DNA of 43,893 bases from assembly GCA_027062325.1 (NCBI GenBank), contig JAMOTN010000029.1:1-43893 (forward strand), in the 5' to 3' direction. Each line of letters starts with the position of its first letter. Positions within the stretch are counted from its first letter, which is position 1. Positions 17,718-26,659 of the stretch are shown one piece after another. The position numbers and the translations under genes were made by a program. This DNA comes from a bacterium (GTDB taxonomy: Bacteria; JAMOTN01). The notes beneath the pieces are model-generated. The model worked only from the letters and a program-made list of their open reading frames with translations, made no database searches and was not told where the DNA came from.

Positions 17718-19115
17718 ATGAAGATCAAAGAACTAAAAGAAAAGTACAATCTTGAAGAGCTTGCCTCCAATGCTTTAAAGTCACTTGAAGATTTTGAATT
17801 TGCTGAGTTTTTCTTCGAAGAGGCAAGCGAGGAAAGTATAACCGCAGAAAACAAGAGCATAACTGCAGCAACCTCCTCCTTAAGACGTGGCGTAGCCATA
17901 AGAGTATTTAATAAAGGTTCAATTTTTCACGCTTATACAACCGATCTATCAAAGCGTGGAATTGATGAACTTGTTGAATTCGTAAAGAGTATGGTTCGTA
18001 ACTATTCAACATCGAAGATAGGAATAGAACTTACCTCCCCTGCTGAAGAAAAATTTACTCATGAAGCAGTAATATCATCTCCGGAGATTAAAGTCAGCAA
18101 ACTAAGAGAAGCCATAGACAAAGCTTTCTCTTACTCTTACACACAGTCATTTATGGGCTTGGTAAGAGAAAGTGCAAGGAGCATATTCATCAAGAACTCA
18201 CTCGGAGTAACAGCAGAGGATGATTATGTAAAAACAGGATCCTTCGTTAAAATTATTGCCACAAAAGATGGATATACAGACTTTTCTTATAAAACTCGGG
18301 CATTTTCAAAACCGGCATCAGAGCTTGACCTCGTCGAACTAGTAGAAGATGCTATAAGAATTGCCGAGGTAAACTTCTCTGCACGTCCCACACCTGCAGG
18401 AAACTTTCCAATAGTTGTTGCTCATGGACAAGGCGCCATAGTCTTTCACGAAGCGTGCGGCCATGCACTTGAAGGAGACTCAATTGCCAACGAAACCTCC
18501 GTCTTTTCCAAAAAATTAGGAGAAAAAATCGCTGTTGAAAATTTAAACTTAATAGACGATGGAACCGTTCCTTTATCTTATGGAAGTTACAATTTCGACG
18601 ATGAAGGCATCCCCTCACAAAAAACTCCTCTCATTGAAAATGGAATCTTAGTTGGATACATGTTAGACCTAAAATCATCTCTTCAACTGGGCATGAAGCC
18701 CACAGGCAATGGTCGTAGACAAACTTACAAGCACTTTCCAATTCCAAGAATGAGAAACACCATAATTACCCCAACAAAACCGGACGGAAGCGCAGAGGAC
18801 ATAATAGCCTCTGTCAAAAAAGGTATATACGTAAAGTACCTAGGAGGCGGACAAGTTGATGTTATAACAGGTGACTTTGTTTTCTCCATGCGCGAAGCTT
18901 ACATGATAGAAAATGGTAAGATAACGCATCCAATAAGAGGCGGAACAATTGCGGGAAATGGTCCCGAAGTTTTGAAGAGTATTGTAGCATTTGGAGATGA
19001 CTTTGAGATGGATTCTGGTGGAGGCATGTGCGGTAAGGAAGGCCAGGGAGCACCAGTTTCTCAGGGACAACCAACAATAAAGATAGCCAAGCTTCTTGTT
19101 GGCGGAGTTGGATAA
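17718..19115 (+). CDS. tldD: TldD-family metalloprotease
   Basis: This 465-aa zinc metalloprotease of the TldD/PmbA family in other bacteria works as a TldD-TldE heterodimer, cutting unfolded or leader peptides. The metal-binding HExxxH is at residues 244-249 (FHEACGHALEGD). The C-terminal block GGMCGKEGQGAPVSQGQP, which carries further conserved residues of the active subunit, is present, so this is the catalytic TldD rather than the inactive TldE. No tldE partner lies in the window. An ATG start is preceded by TGGAGGG, 20 bases after lepB, and it is probably in the same transcript as miaB and lepB. Confidence 0.95.
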   Translation: MKIKELKEKYNLEELASNALKSLEDFEFAEFFFEEASEESITAENKSITAATSSLRRGVAIRVFNKGSIFHAYTTDLSKRGIDELVEFVKSMVRNYSTSKIGIELTSPAEEKFTHEAVISSPEIKVSKLREAIDKAFSYSYTQSFMGLVRESARSIFIKNSLGVTAEDDYVKTGSFVKIIATKDGYTDFSYKTRAFSKPASELDLVELVEDAIRIAEVNFSARPTPAGNFPIVVAHGQGAIVFHEACGHALEGDSIANETSVFSKKLGEKIAVENLNLIDDGTVPLSYGSYNFDDEGIPSQKTPLIENGILVGYMLDLKSSLQLGMKPTGNGRRQTYKHFPIPRMRNTIITPTKPDGSAEDIIASVKKGIYVKYLGGGQVDVITGDFVFSMREAYMIENGKITHPIRGGTIAGNGPEVLKSIVAFGDDFEMDSGGGMCGKEGQGAPVSQGQPTIKIAKLLVGGVG

Positions 19116-19188
19116 ACTACAAGAAGGAGTCTTGGAGCAGTGGGGAGAAGAGGAGTTAAAATTAAATATAAGAAAGGGGTCGATTGAT

Positions 19189-19485
19189 ATGGTAAAAATT
19201 GGAGCTGTAAGTGGGACAGGTAATTACTATCAAATCAAATCGCAACCACCCCAAAAAACTCAACCAACACAGCAAAATCGCCTACAAAATCAGCAAATGC
19301 AGCGAGATAATGCACAAAATCAACCTCAAATAGACACTCAAGTCAGGAGACGGATGCACGTAAGAGCAAATCAAGAAGTACAAAATCAAACAATTCAAAA
19401 GGCTGGCAATACTCAGGATACAGTTAACACTCAAACCGCAGGAACCAGCTATTTAGTAGGTCAGTATTTAAATATTACAGTTTAG
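19189..19485 (+). CDS. Small Gln/Asn-rich protein of unknown function
   Basis: The 98-aa product is not recognised. It has a conserved-looking N-terminus (MVKIGAVSGTGNYYQI), a low-complexity middle rich in Gln, Asn and Pro (QPPQKTQPTQQNRLQNQQ), and a hydrophobic end (GTSYLVGQYLNITV). There is no signal peptide or membrane helix. The reading frame stays open upstream into tldD from a TTG at 19096. The ATG at 19189 is preceded by AAAGGGG and gives the compact protein. It lies 73 bases after tldD and directly before a strong terminator, so it is the last gene of the miaB-lepB-tldD transcript. Confidence 0.6.
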   Translation: MVKIGAVSGTGNYYQIKSQPPQKTQPTQQNRLQNQQMQRDNAQNQPQIDTQVRRRMHVRANQEVQNQTIQKAGNTQDTVNTQTAGTSYLVGQYLNITV

Positions 19486-19498
19486 GTCAACTAAAAAA

Positions 19499-19520
19499 CC
19501 CCCCGCTTGCAAGCGGGGGG
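19499..19520. terminator. Bidirectional hairpin terminator between the small Gln-rich gene and bpsA
   Basis: A perfect 22-base palindrome (six C, GCTTG, CAAGC, six G) is flanked on the left by AAAAAA. On the minus strand it is therefore a GC hairpin followed by six T, an intrinsic terminator for bpsA. In the plus direction it is followed by TAAAATCTTC, a weaker tail, but it probably also ends the tldD transcript. Confidence 0.9.
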
Positions 19521-19568
19521 TAAAATCTTCTATTATTACTACTCGAGTAAGTAGCGTTCTCTTCTAAA

Positions 19569-20630
19569 TTAAGTAGTGCTACCTTCCTCATCCAAATAGA
19601 ACACTTCATCAGAAATTGGATCATTCACTCTTTTGAATCCCGGCAATAGCTCAATCCTATACCATGCAGACTTATACCAAATAAAATCTGGAACCTTTTG
19701 CTCGGTCAAAGCCACACGAGCTGCAACGGTATTCCCGTGGTAATCCCAGTTCATGTAGTGATTGAAGTCCTGAATTATATCAGTAATTACTGCACCGTAA
19801 AATTCAACTAACTCCTTCTGGAATTGTTTCCACCTGTAAATAGAAGAGTCACGAAGAGTAAGACCAAAGTATCCCACTCCTCCTCTATCTTTAATAGTCG
19901 CTATACCACGCCCAATAAAAGCTTTAAAAGCAGCTGGAGTCTCCGGAGGATCAGTTACAAACACATCAAACTTGCCCAAAAACTCTTCTGTGTAAGGATT
20001 TCTCAAATCCCAAACGCGAGCTTCAGCATTTTTCAAACCAAGCTCTTTAATCCACTTGTTGTCAAATTCTATTAAGCGCTCATCTATATCAATAATCAAA
20101 ACTTTTTTAGCCTTCTGAGTCAACGCAATAGCAAGCCCTGTCAAATCATCTTCTGCTCCCATGACAATTATCTCTTTACCCTCAATATCACCACGGCTGT
20201 GCATGTGAAGAACACGAGAAATTGTAGTTTCAGGAGTAACTGCTCCTTGATCAAAATCCTGGATTGCACCTGGCCTATCTTTTGCAATTTCAACAAACTT
20301 TCTATAAAACTCTTTATCCTGCCAAAAAGCAACTCCCCTGCCTTCACAAGCAGGACACTTATACTCCACGTGAGGAGCCACTCCTGCTTCCTTAGCAAAT
20401 TCTTTTCCTTTATCAGTAAGGTAAATACCATCAGCCTCTACCCTTACAAGTCCCTCATCCGACAAAACTTCCAACACAACTTTCAAATAAGGAACTGGCA
20501 TATCAGCATGATCTACAAGCCTCCAAAAATTACTTGTGTCAAACAAACCAGCCAACACTCTCTCTATGTTTTTCCAGTAAATCCTTTCAACACCCTTTTG
20601 ATGCACTTTTTCCACTAATTTTTCAAACAC
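19569..20630 (-). CDS. bpsA: N4-bis(aminopropyl)spermidine synthase (branched polyamine synthase)
   Basis: This 353-aa aminopropyltransferase adds two aminopropyl groups from decarboxylated SAM to spermidine, giving a quaternary branched polyamine that stabilises nucleic acids at high temperature. An N-terminal winged-helix domain (about 1-85) precedes a small zinc-like CPACEGRG turn. The Rossmann domain carries GAEDDLTGLAIAL in place of the spermidine-synthase GGG motif, followed by DIDERLIEF and the family signature DPPETPAA. These motifs define BpsA and separate it from SpeE. It starts at GTG behind AAGGGGGTG. BpsA is restricted to thermophiles (Thermus, Thermococcales, Aquificales and some others), so its presence supports a hot habitat. 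Confidence 0.93.
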   Translation of the reverse strand: MFEKLVEKVHQKGVERIYWKNIERVLAGLFDTSNFWRLVDHADMPVPYLKVVLEVLSDEGLVRVEADGIYLTDKGKEFAKEAGVAPHVEYKCPACEGRGVAFWQDKEFYRKFVEIAKDRPGAIQDFDQGAVTPETTISRVLHMHSRGDIEGKEIIVMGAEDDLTGLAIALTQKAKKVLIIDIDERLIEFDNKWIKELGLKNAEARVWDLRNPYTEEFLGKFDVFVTDPPETPAAFKAFIGRGIATIKDRGGVGYFGLTLRDSSIYRWKQFQKELVEFYGAVITDIIQDFNHYMNWDYHGNTVAARVALTEQKVPDFIWYKSAWYRIELLPGFKRVNDPISDEVFYLDEEGSTT

Positions 20631-20669
20631 TCAAGACACCCCCTTTAAAAATTTTGGCTCAATATACCT

Positions 20670-21299
20670 CTATTTAGCTCTCTGTGTCAAAATGTTACAC
20701 GAAAATTGAAAATTATCCAATATTTTCGCACTAAAAGAATCCCAAAATACACATGTTCCGTATATCTCAAGCAAACCTTTGCCCACTTTTTTACCAGCTG
20801 CTATTACACGTTCATCTTCTGTCTTAGCTATCACATAACCATCACTTAATTCTATACTAGCAGTACAAGGAAAACATATCTTACTGACACCCTCACTGTA
20901 TTCTCTCAACTCACTGGTAACCACATAATATGGATCTCCTTGCCAATTGCTCTTATCATCCTTAACATGATCGTAGTTAAACTTCAACCCATATTTAGCA
21001 ACAACGTCATTTATAAGTTCTGCTACCCTATCTTCATTCTTGTAGTAAGCGAGAAACATTATCTTTTTACCATAATTTAGCCACTTATCTATCATATTTT
21101 TCTCTTCATCCGAAAACCAAATCTCTGGATAGTTGAACACTATCACATCGTAATTTTCAAGCCTCTCAAATTCATCAACTTCATCAATTACTATCCCTTT
21201 TTCTCTTAGCTTTTTATCAAACCAACCAAAATAGTAATAATCAGAAATTATAAACTCTTGATGCGACGCACTCCAAGCTATTTTTAAATTAACTTCCAT
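20670..21299 (-). CDS. Unknown alpha/beta protein, possibly GATase-like or DUF4350-type
   Basis: This 209-aa protein has alternating strands and helices. LKIAWSASHQEFIISDYYYFGW opens the fold (quoted in two halves, LKIAWSASHQEF and IISDYYYFGW). It is followed by YDVIVFNYPE, KKIMFLAYY and a late block GYVIAKTEDERVIAAGKKVGKGLLEIYGTCVFW (read as GYVIAKTED, ERVIAAGKKVGKG and LLEIYGTCVFW). The pattern of a sensed surface strand, VIVFNYPE turn and final GKKVGKG...EIYG resembles the class I glutamine-amidotransferase-like domains of IFT52/DUF4350 type, which have no catalytic Cys-His-Glu. No signal peptide is present. It lies between kdsB and bpsA in the same direction, 24 bases from kdsB. A role is unknown. 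Confidence 0.5.
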   Translation of the reverse strand: MEVNLKIAWSASHQEFIISDYYYFGWFDKKLREKGIVIDEVDEFERLENYDVIVFNYPEIWFSDEEKNMIDKWLNYGKKIMFLAYYKNEDRVAELINDVVAKYGLKFNYDHVKDDKSNWQGDPYYVVTSELREYSEGVSKICFPCTASIELSDGYVIAKTEDERVIAAGKKVGKGLLEIYGTCVFWDSFSAKILDNFQFSCNILTQRAK

Positions 21300-21323
21300 A
21301 CTATCACCCTCCTGTTTAAACTC

Positions 21324-22061
21324 TCATTTCTGGTTCTTCTCTACAAACATTTTAAAATGCTCAAAATCCTCAAGAGTATCAACACCAAACGGTTTATAAC
21401 TTGTATAAACAACCTTTACAGGATAACCATGCCACATCCATCTTAGCTGCTCTAGCTTTTCAGTTTCTTCCAGATCACAAACCTCAAGTCTTGAAATTGC
21501 TCGTAACGTTGAAACTCTGTAAGCATATATCCCAACATGAAGCAAAAAACCCTCTTTTCTCTCTTCCCTTGCAAAAGGGATCGCTGCACGCGAAAAGTAC
21601 ATAGCGTACCCATCTTTATTCAAAACAACTTTTACTTTAGCAGGGTTCTGAGCCTCATCCTCTGAAAGGTAGGTGGCAGCCGTAGCTATAACTTTATCTT
21701 CTAGCCCTGCAACCTCTTCTGCTACATCCTTTACCAATTCTGAATCAATAAAAGGCTCGTCCCCTTGAAGATTTACTACGATCACTTCATCACCTACTCC
21801 CAACATATCTACAGCCTGAGCAACTCTATCTGTTCCACAGCCTGCAGGACCAGTGATAACAACCTCTGCCCCAAACTTTTCAAGCTCTTCCTTTATCAAC
21901 CCACTATCAGTTGCTATGACCACTCTAAATCCACTTTTTACAGCACTCTTCCATGTATAATACAAAAGTGGTTTTCCCTTCACTTCTAGAAGCATCTTCC
22001 TAGGAAGCCTTTTAGATTCAAGACGTGCAGGAATAATTACTATCTTTTCCACTTTCTCCAT
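21324..22061 (-). CDS. kdsB: 3-deoxy-manno-octulosonate cytidylyltransferase
   Basis: This 245-aa enzyme couples Kdo to CMP, giving the activated sugar for the LPS inner core. The nucleotide-binding start IIPARLESKRLPRKML, the TDRVAQA block and VVNLQGDEPFI are the diagnostic motifs of KdsB. The start is the ATG at 22061, five bases after GAGGTGA. A GTG three codons upstream overlaps that site. It follows the adenine deaminase gene by 19 bases. With the LpxL-type gene at 430-1161, it supports an LPS-containing outer membrane. Confidence 0.95.
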   Translation of the reverse strand: MEKVEKIVIIPARLESKRLPRKMLLEVKGKPLLYYTWKSAVKSGFRVVIATDSGLIKEELEKFGAEVVITGPAGCGTDRVAQAVDMLGVGDEVIVVNLQGDEPFIDSELVKDVAEEVAGLEDKVIATAATYLSEDEAQNPAKVKVVLNKDGYAMYFSRAAIPFAREERKEGFLLHVGIYAYRVSTLRAISRLEVCDLEETEKLEQLRWMWHGYPVKVVYTSYKPFGVDTLEDFEHFKMFVEKNQK

Positions 22062-22080
22062 AAAATTCACCTCAAAAACT

Positions 22081-23694
22081 CTATTTCAAGTACTCAAACT
22101 TATCAACATCAAACAAACCTCTATCTGTCAATTTAAGATGAGGGATGACCTCCAAAGCCATGAAAGTCAAAGTTGAAAATGGATCAGTTAAACTACTTCC
22201 AAGCAGACGAGCGTGATCTTTCAAGTTTCTAACTTCGCTTGCCACAATAACCGGCTCCTTTTCGGAAACAACTCCTCCAACACGTAGAGGCAACTCGTAA
22301 ATTTTCTCACCATCAAACAGAGCCTGCCCCCCCTGCATATCAATTACTGCATTAATCACTTTCAAAATAGCCTCATCCGAGGTTCCAACAGCCAAAATGT
22401 TATGACAATCATGTGAAAGAGAAGTAGCTATCGCTCCCCTTTTCAAACCAAACCCTTTTATAAAACTTGCTGCTTTTCTTCCATGCCCGTAACGCTCATA
22501 AACAACTATCTTTAGAATATCATTTTCCAAATCGTAATCTTCCTTCATACTTTCTCCAAGATCTAACTTGTGAGTTATAAGTGTACCATCAGAAGCCACC
22601 ATAGCAACATCGCGCAAATCAGGAGTAGGCACATCCTTTTGTTCAGGCAAGTTGAATGTATTCAGAAACTCAGCCGGTATATCAAATCCAACGCTCATCT
22701 GCCTCATAAATTTCCCATCAACAACTACCTCAACAGGATCAAAATCCTCATCAAACAAAACCACCCATGCTTTATTCCCAACTTTTATCTCTGCATACTC
22801 TTCAAGCCCATAGTACTTAAGCCCATTGTAAGTGGCCGCTTTTACAGCTAAAATCTCAGGTATACCATTTCTAATAGCTTTTTTAACGTTGTAGTTTATA
22901 TGGCCTTTCTTTAAAATATCCTCGATTGTTTTATCATCCGTGCAAAACATCACATCATCAGGATACTCTCTCAAAATTCTATAGGCATCAGGCCTTGTTT
23001 TTTCAGGACTTCCCTCTCTTATAAAAACCTTCATTCCAAGTTCTATCTTTTTTTTCAATTCTTCGTAAGAATAACTCTCGTGATCATCTTCCGCCCCTGC
23101 AGCAACGTATCTCTTCAAAATTTCATCATCCAAATGAGGTGCATGCCCATTAACTCTCTTTCCCAACTCTTTCGCTCTCTTTATAATATCTGGATAAAAA
23201 CTTAATCCCTGGACAACTCCCGGAACATTCATGAGCTCACCTAAAGCCACAACCTCCTGCAACTCTAGAAGTTCAAAAATCTCTTCTTTTCCAAGCCTAC
23301 CACCACTTGTATTGAATTCTGTAGCGGGAACACATGAAGAAACCGCAAATTTAATATTGGCAACACCATGTTTAGCATTCTCAACAAAGAATAGAAATCC
23401 CTCTTTACCTCTAACATTGGAAATCTCGTGCGGATCTGCAACAACGTGAAGCGTCCCAAACGACGCCACTACTTTTGAAAAATTAGCAGGAACAAGGTAT
23501 GAACTCTCAATATGACAGTGACAATCTATGAGCCCCGGAGTTAAAAACTTCTCACGCGCATTGATCACTATTTTACCATTCAAAGGCTTATCACTGATGC
23601 GAGAAATTACACCATTTTCTATACCAACACTCACCTTTCTCCATTTCATCTCAAAGAAATCCGGAATAAGGCAGTTATTAAAAACTATATCCAT
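22081..23694 (-). CDS. ade: Adenine deaminase
   Basis: This 537-aa amidohydrolase converts adenine to hypoxanthine in purine salvage. The metal-binding start LIDCHCHIESS, the strand VVADPHEISNVRG and later NGHAPHLDD and CTDDKTIEDI (zinc/manganese ligands) are those of the AdeC type. The C-terminal domain holds LSHDCHNILAVGTSDEAI and ends in PHLKLTDRGLFD. The length is typical. An ATG with GAGGAGGG ahead starts the gene, making it the first of the ade-kdsB-unknown-bpsA series on the minus strand. The 178-base region upstream separates it from the divergent chemoreceptor gene. Confidence 0.96.
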   Translation of the reverse strand: MDIVFNNCLIPDFFEMKWRKVSVGIENGVISRISDKPLNGKIVINAREKFLTPGLIDCHCHIESSYLVPANFSKVVASFGTLHVVADPHEISNVRGKEGFLFFVENAKHGVANIKFAVSSCVPATEFNTSGGRLGKEEIFELLELQEVVALGELMNVPGVVQGLSFYPDIIKRAKELGKRVNGHAPHLDDEILKRYVAAGAEDDHESYSYEELKKKIELGMKVFIREGSPEKTRPDAYRILREYPDDVMFCTDDKTIEDILKKGHINYNVKKAIRNGIPEILAVKAATYNGLKYYGLEEYAEIKVGNKAWVVLFDEDFDPVEVVVDGKFMRQMSVGFDIPAEFLNTFNLPEQKDVPTPDLRDVAMVASDGTLITHKLDLGESMKEDYDLENDILKIVVYERYGHGRKAASFIKGFGLKRGAIATSLSHDCHNILAVGTSDEAILKVINAVIDMQGGQALFDGEKIYELPLRVGGVVSEKEPVIVASEVRNLKDHARLLGSSLTDPFSTLTFMALEVIPHLKLTDRGLFDVDKFEYLK

Positions 23695-23872
23695 AAAAAT
23701 CCCTCCTCATTCTTTTATGTTTTAGTATATCAAATCTTATAATTTTAGAACTGCAAACCCCTACAAAAGCTAGAAAAATATATAAATCACTTACTTTCAA
23801 AATTTGCTAAACTAGTAGTGTACCTAACAAAAGCACTCTAAAATCTTTAAGTACATATAAGGGGGTATGTCT

Positions 23873-25810
23873 ATGAATTTTTTCAGAAAAATTTCTCCCG
23901 AATTTCAAATTAGGGCATGTTTGATTGTACTATTTCTATCGATCGTGGCATCAGTTTTATGGGGTAGCAAATTTATTTTCTTAAACTACATTCCATTGCT
24001 GCTATCCTTTATTGCGATTTTCCACATCCCAATTCAGATCAAGAAAAAACAAGAATTACTTAATAAGCACTCCAATGCAGCCATAGAAGAGATCCGACCA
24101 TTTGAACTTTTCGTATTTAACAAATTCCCAAACCTTGAAAAATTTCCAAAATTTATAAAACCGCTTCTTAAATTTGCTGCTCGATTTGCTGCAGCCACTG
24201 TGGCTCAGTTGAAAGCATTCACCAGCCAATCACAGGTTATTCTAGAAATAAGAAATTTCATGGAAAACCTACAAAACAAAATCCAAAAACACTCTGAAAC
24301 ATCAAATGAAGTTTCTCAAACAATGCTTGAAGTATCAGAAGAGGCAAACCGCACCATCAAAAATACTCTTAATTCCTTTAACGAATTCAATATCGCAATA
24401 GAAGACATAAACAAGAGCATACTCCACACAGTAGAAAAAACAGCCATAGCACGTGATAAGGCTGAGCATGTAAAAGGAAGAATTGAAAAATTATTCGAGA
24501 GTTCTCAAAACATTCTGGAAGTATCACATGTTATAGAACAAATAGCTGAACAAACAAACCTTCTTGCTATAAACGCCTCCATTGAAGCTTCCAGAGCTGG
24601 AGAAGCTGGAAAAGGATTTGCAATAGTAGCCCAGGAAGTTAAAAATCTTGCTGAAGAAACAGAGCAAGCTACAAAACGCATATCCGAAATCATAAGCTCA
24701 ATCCGTGAGGAAATAACTGCAAGTGTAAAAGCTGTTGCAGAAATTGCAGAAGACGTCGTAGATATCGACAAATACGCTAATAATGTCGCAGCTGCAAGTG
24801 AAGAACAGTATGCAACTCTAGCTAACGTCAAAGAACAAATGAACGCTATGTCAAACATAATAGAAGCCGTAGCAGAAAAAGCTGTTCAATTAAATGAACA
24901 CATTAAAGACTTTGAAAAGCTCGATAAACTTCTCAAAACTTCCACTAACGTTCTAAGTATCATCGCAAACCAGAATACGGCAATGTTAGCTAACATCTCC
25001 ATAAGCAGCGACTTTCAAGATGTTGTCCTTAAAGAAGCTTCTCGCTACACTGCATTTAAAACAGCCTTTACGAAACACTATGAATGGATTAATGAAGTCA
25101 TAAGCGCCCTCATTCAAGCTAAACCACCAGAGGTTGAAGTTGATCCAAATAAGTGTTTCTTAGGTAAGCTCCTTGCATCTTACACACCAAGCAATGAAAA
25201 AGAACGTGAAATTTTACTTATAATTGAAGATCTGCATTCCACTCTTCACCGCTCTGTAGCTGACATCCAGCAGCTACTCACAAGTGGAAATATTGAAGGA
25301 GCTCATGAAATTCTAACAACTGTAACTCTCAAGGCATTCTATGAACTTTCTACCACCTTCAATAAACTCCTTACGATTTTTGAAGAAAAAGAGGGTATTA
25401 ACCGTGATTTTATGCCTTGGGGTCCACAGTTCACACTGGGCATCTCAATAATCGATTCCCAGCACAAAAAATTATTTGACCTGGTAAACAATCTATACAA
25501 AGCTTTCAAAACTGGCAAAGACCACGCTGTATTGGAAAGCATTTTAGAAGAACTCACTTCATATACAGATTACCACTTCAAAACAGAAGAGGAACTATTT
25601 GAGAAATACGGTTATCCAGAAACAGACATTCACAAAGAAATTCACAAGAAACTTGTCGACAAAGTAGTAGCGTTTTTACATAACTTTAAAGCTGGAAAAG
25701 CTACGGTTAACTTTGAAGTTTTAAACTTCTTAAAGAATTGGCTGACAAACCACATTGGGGTAACTGATAGAAAATATGCACCATTCCTCAAATCCAAAGG
25801 TGTGAAGTAG
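23873..25810 (+). CDS. Methyl-accepting chemotaxis protein fused to CZB and bacteriohemerythrin domains
   Basis: This signal transducer of 645 aa (numbers below count from an ATG two codons earlier) has two membrane helices (about 16-32 and 40-57) and no visible periplasmic sensor or HAMP. It continues with the MCP signalling coiled coil, whose hairpin tip reads EQIAEQTNLLAINASIEA (about 224-241). A CZB zinc-sensing domain follows, with ligands H404 (KHYEW), C430 (KCFLGK), and H457 and H461 (LHSTLH). The C-terminus is a bacteriohemerythrin with all expected di-iron ligands: H533, H570, E574, H589, H593, H629 and D634. It probably senses oxygen or redox state, and zinc or oxidants, from the cytoplasm. 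The second ATG is chosen because AAGGGGG is seven bases ahead. No che gene is adjacent. Confidence 0.9.
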   Translation: MNFFRKISPEFQIRACLIVLFLSIVASVLWGSKFIFLNYIPLLLSFIAIFHIPIQIKKKQELLNKHSNAAIEEIRPFELFVFNKFPNLEKFPKFIKPLLKFAARFAAATVAQLKAFTSQSQVILEIRNFMENLQNKIQKHSETSNEVSQTMLEVSEEANRTIKNTLNSFNEFNIAIEDINKSILHTVEKTAIARDKAEHVKGRIEKLFESSQNILEVSHVIEQIAEQTNLLAINASIEASRAGEAGKGFAIVAQEVKNLAEETEQATKRISEIISSIREEITASVKAVAEIAEDVVDIDKYANNVAAASEEQYATLANVKEQMNAMSNIIEAVAEKAVQLNEHIKDFEKLDKLLKTSTNVLSIIANQNTAMLANISISSDFQDVVLKEASRYTAFKTAFTKHYEWINEVISALIQAKPPEVEVDPNKCFLGKLLASYTPSNEKEREILLIIEDLHSTLHRSVADIQQLLTSGNIEGAHEILTTVTLKAFYELSTTFNKLLTIFEEKEGINRDFMPWGPQFTLGISIIDSQHKKLFDLVNNLYKAFKTGKDHAVLESILEELTSYTDYHFKTEEELFEKYGYPETDIHKEIHKKLVDKVVAFLHNFKAGKATVNFEVLNFLKNWLTNHIGVTDRKYAPFLKSKGVK

Positions 25811-25841
25811 AATTGTTATGAGTATGAAACAAATAAAAAAA

Positions 25842-25860
25842 GGGGGCTTTAAAAGCCCCC
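25842..25860. terminator. Bidirectional terminator between the chemoreceptor and FecR-like genes
   Basis: The hairpin GGGGGCTTT / AAAGCCCCC has a very short A loop. An A run lies on its left and CTTTAAATTTT on its right, so it can act in both directions for the convergent pair. Confidence 0.88.
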
Positions 25861-25888
25861 CTTTAAATTTTCTACACACATTTTCACA

Positions 25889-26602
25889 TCACTTTCCAAA
25901 CCGCAAGCTTTTTAACTTCAACCTCAAATAAACTGTATGCCAATACTCCGCTTTATTCTCATCTTTACCACAGTAACTCATCCAATTATCATAAGCTTTT
26001 TTTACAAGGTAATCGTTCCAATTATTAAAAGCTGCAAAATCAAGCACTGCAGAATCAAAATCTGTGTACTTTAATGTACCACTTTTATATTCAACTGCTT
26101 CCTTTTCTCCAACATAGCGCTTCTGCTTGCTACTCCTTACAACAACTAATCCTCTCCAAACAACTGCCTTACCACTTCTAGATTTATAACTATAATCAAC
26201 ACCAAAACAGGTTCCTTTAACTGCAGCAACAAAAGAAGGCGTGACTACTCTAAAGCCCTGATCAGTCTTGACAACATTCAACCATACCTTTCCCCTCTTG
26301 AGCTTAACAGTGGTTGGATAAAGTTTTAAAAGTGCAGGTCCTGCTACTCGTAAAACGTGTCCTTTATCAAACCTTAACTCTAAATTAGCCCCCTGAGCCA
26401 ACTTCAATACATCTTTACTCTCAAGTGCAGCTCCTTCCTTCAACTCAAACTCATTGTGCCCTCTTTTTACCTTAATCTCCCCAAATACAAGCGTAGCAAT
26501 TGCCAGTCTATTGCTCCCGGCTAAAACCTTCAAAGAGGTAACTGCGAAGACCACCACTACTAATAACAACTCCAACTTCCTCACTAACTTCTTCTCTATC
26601 AT
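25889..26602 (-). CDS. Secreted FecR-domain protein
   Basis: The 237-aa product has a signal peptide (LELLLVVVVFAVTSLKVLAG) and a FecR-type beta-strand domain of about 100 residues. The domain shows VFGEIKVKRG, LKLAQGANLELRFDKGHVLRV and RGKVWLNVVKTDQGFRVVTPSFVAAVKGT, read in segments. The segment VTPSFVAAVKGTCFGVDY is the family hallmark (VRTPTAVAAVRGTEF). No anti-sigma region or TonB partner is nearby, so this is probably a free periplasmic FecR-domain protein rather than a true iron-citrate regulator. The remaining C-terminal 80 residues are Tyr/Trp/Lys-rich. It follows the C11 peptidase gene by 57 bases and may be co-transcribed with it. Confidence 0.8.
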   Translation of the reverse strand: MIEKKLVRKLELLLVVVVFAVTSLKVLAGSNRLAIATLVFGEIKVKRGHNEFELKEGAALESKDVLKLAQGANLELRFDKGHVLRVAGPALLKLYPTTVKLKRGKVWLNVVKTDQGFRVVTPSFVAAVKGTCFGVDYSYKSRSGKAVVWRGLVVVRSSKQKRYVGEKEAVEYKSGTLKYTDFDSAVLDFAAFNNWNDYLVKKAYDNWMSYCGKDENKAEYWHTVYLRLKLKSLRFGK

Positions 26603-26659
26603 AATTTATACCGCCTCCTCTCTTAATTTTCTTTCTACTTCTACTCAACTGAGCTAAAC

